Part shown: one piece after another, positions 56,506-57,500 of the stretch
Numbering within the stretch: position 1 is the stretch's first letter
Layout: each line of letters starts with the position of its first letter
Assembly (NCBI RefSeq): GCF_000600975.2
Contig: NZ_KK088653.1
Location: 1-57,500, forward strand
Source of the DNA: Limimaricola hongkongensis DSM 17492
GTDB taxonomy: Bacteria > Pseudomonadota > Alphaproteobacteria > Rhodobacterales > Rhodobacteraceae
DNA: 57,500 nt
Reading direction: 5' to 3'
Program-made: the position numbers and the translations under genes
Notes under the pieces: model-generated
What the model was told of the DNA's origin: nothing
The model's database searches: none
The model's input: the letters and a program-made list of their open reading frames with translations, nothing else

Positions 56506-56759
56506 GGTTCCTAATGTCCGCGAAATGGTTCCTAATGTCCGCGAAATGGTTCCTAATGTCCGCAAACGAAGGGCGGGTTATCCACGGCTTATCCACATAG
56601 TTATCCACAGGGTTTCGGAGCGGTTCCCGATGTCCGCGAAACCGGCCCGGTTCCCGATGTCCGCGAAATTCGGTTCCTGATGTCCGCAAACCCCGGTTCC
56701 TAATGTCCGCGAACGCGGTTCCCGATGTCCGCAAAGGTCCGGTTCCCGATGTCCGCGAA
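56506..56759. other. oriV: Replication origin: nine iterons and three DnaA boxes
   Basis: Nine 19-bp direct repeats of consensus GGTTCCYRATGTCCGCRAA start at 56506, 56527, 56548, 56622, 56649, 56672, 56695, 56717 and 56741. The first three are spaced exactly 21 bp, about two helical turns. Between iterons 3 and 4 are three DnaA boxes: TTATCCACG (56578), TTATCCACA (56589) and TTATCCACA (56601). The array sits next to repA and is bounded on its other side by the rarD-like gene. Confidence 0.93.
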
Positions 56760-56766
56760 CGCCGCT

Positions 56767-57500
56767 TCAGCCGGTGGCCGGGCGCTTGGGGCGCCGCAGC
56801 ATCGACCCGGTATAGATCACCAGCGCCAGCCAGATCATCGGGAAGGCGACGCGCCGTGCCGGATCGAACGCTTCGCCAAAGACCAGCACGGCGGTGAGAA
56901 AGATCATGGTCGGCGCGATGTATTGCAGGATGCCGATGGTCGAGAGCCGCAGCAGCTTGGCGCCGTTGGCGTAGATCATCAGCGGCACCGCCGTCACCGC
57001 GCCGCAGCCCAGGAGCAGCCCGACATCGCCCGCCGCCCCGTCCCCGAACAGCGCGTCGCCGCTCAGCACCGTCCAGCCCAGATAGGCGATCGCCGGTGGC
57101 GTCAGGATCAGCACTTCCAGCAGGAAGCCCTGGTTGGGACCGATCGGCAGCGATTTCTTGCAGAACGCATAGGCGCCCCAGCTGAAGGTCAGCCCCAGCG
57201 CCACCACCGGGATGCGCCCCGAGGCCAGCGTCAGGATCAGCACCGCCGCGCCGGCGAGCGCGACCGCCAGCAGCTGCAACCGGCTGAGCCGTTCGCCCAG
57301 GAGCACCGCGCCGAGAAAGATCGAGAAGAGCGGGTTGATGTAATACCCGAGTGCGGCGTCGAGCGCCTGTCCCGCGGCGATCGCCCAGACATAGATGCCC
57401 CAGTTCACCGAGATCAGCGCCGCGGTGATCACCGCCATGCCGAGCATGCGCGGCGTGCGCAGCGCGTGGCGCAGATCCGCCAGCCGCCGCGTCCACAGCA
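56767..57500 (-). CDS. rarD: EamA/RarD-like transporter, 5' end outside window
   Basis: Partial: the reading frame is open through the end of the window (RRLADLRHALRTPR before the internal Met). At least seven hydrophobic segments are visible. VNWGIYVWAIAAGQALDAALGYYINPL is the classic RarD motif, and LGERLSRLQLLAVALAGAAV and GILQYIAPTMIFLTAVLVFGE are further family matches. Members are drug/metabolite-superfamily permeases of mostly unknown substrate. The C-terminus ends 8 bases beyond the last iteron, so the origin abuts this gene. An ATG at 57447 is internal, not the real start. Confidence 0.9.
   Translation of the reverse strand, partial: LWTRRLADLRHALRTPRMLGMAVITAALISVNWGIYVWAIAAGQALDAALGYYINPLFSIFLGAVLLGERLSRLQLLAVALAGAAVLILTLASGRIPVVALGLTFSWGAYAFCKKSLPIGPNQGFLLEVLILTPPAIAYLGWTVLSGDALFGDGAAGDVGLLLGCGAVTAVPLMIYANGAKLLRLSTIGILQYIAPTMIFLTAVLVFGEAFDPARRVAFPMIWLALVIYTGSMLRRPKRPATG

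Overview
The window reads as a high-GC alphaproteobacterium of the Rhodobacteraceae/Paracoccaceae (roseobacter-like) group. The signs are the 5S sequence followed by tRNA-fMet (the usual end of an rrn operon in this group), strong G/C preference at third codon positions, and a RepA initiator with iterons of the kind found on roseobacter extrachromosomal replicons. The DNA carries a complete plasmid-type maintenance set: repA with an iteron origin at about 55.0-56.8 kb, parA/parB flanked by two large palindromic parS-like elements at 33.0-35.6 kb, and a ScpB-like/DUF1403/tyrosine-recombinase module with a dif-like inverted repeat at 8.4-11.0 kb. Together with the rhamnose operon this matches the RepA-type rhamnose-operon 'biofilm plasmids' described in roseobacters. 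The rrn-operon end at base 1 is unexpected on such a plasmid and suggests a chromid, an rrn-bearing plasmid or an integrated plasmid.

Layout. 0-0.3 kb: 5S rRNA end, tRNA-fMet and a partial tRNA copy. 0.5-4.3 kb: an RTX protein and a secreted DUF1800/DUF1501 pair. 4.4-7.8 kb: rmlBDCA on the minus strand, making dTDP-L-rhamnose. 8.4-11.0 kb: the ScpB/DUF1403/recombinase module. 11.1-13.5 kb: an IS graveyard (IS3, IS407-group and IS5-family pieces). 13.6-19.4 kb: an AT-richer block of surface-glycan genes, including two related multidomain glycosyltransferase/TPR/pyruvyltransferase proteins and a methyltransferase. 19.6-22.1 kb: a second IS cluster, with an IS407-group element inserted cleanly in an IS481 element that truncates an IS5 relic. 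22.1-25.9 kb: an alpha/beta-hydrolase-like gene, a glycosyltransferase and an orphan coiled-coil gene. 26.4-28.9 kb: two RTX proteins. 29.2-32.9 kb: two overlapping glycosyltransferase genes with an unknown partner, and a sulfotransferase-like gene. 33.0-35.6 kb: parAB/parS. 35.7-39.9 kb: capsule exporter genes kpsT/kpsE, a galactofuranosyltransferase-like gene and glf. 40.1-45.5 kb: three RTX proteins. 45.8-52.1 kb: ugd, two sulfotransferase-like genes, a GlfT2-like galactofuranosyltransferase and kpsM. 52.2-54.0 kb: a serralysin-type RTX metalloprotease. 54.3-57.5 kb: a secreted protein, repA, the origin and a partial rarD-like transporter.

How the genes fit together (inference): the enzymes supply dTDP-rhamnose, UDP-galactofuranose and UDP-glucuronate. 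Several glycosyltransferases assemble a polysaccharide, which may be decorated by sulfotransferases, pyruvyltransferases and a methyltransferase. KpsMTE-type export moves it out. Seven secreted calcium-binding RTX proteins would sit on or around the cell surface. The whole is consistent with an attachment/biofilm replicon, although no type I secretion genes for the RTX proteins lie in the window.
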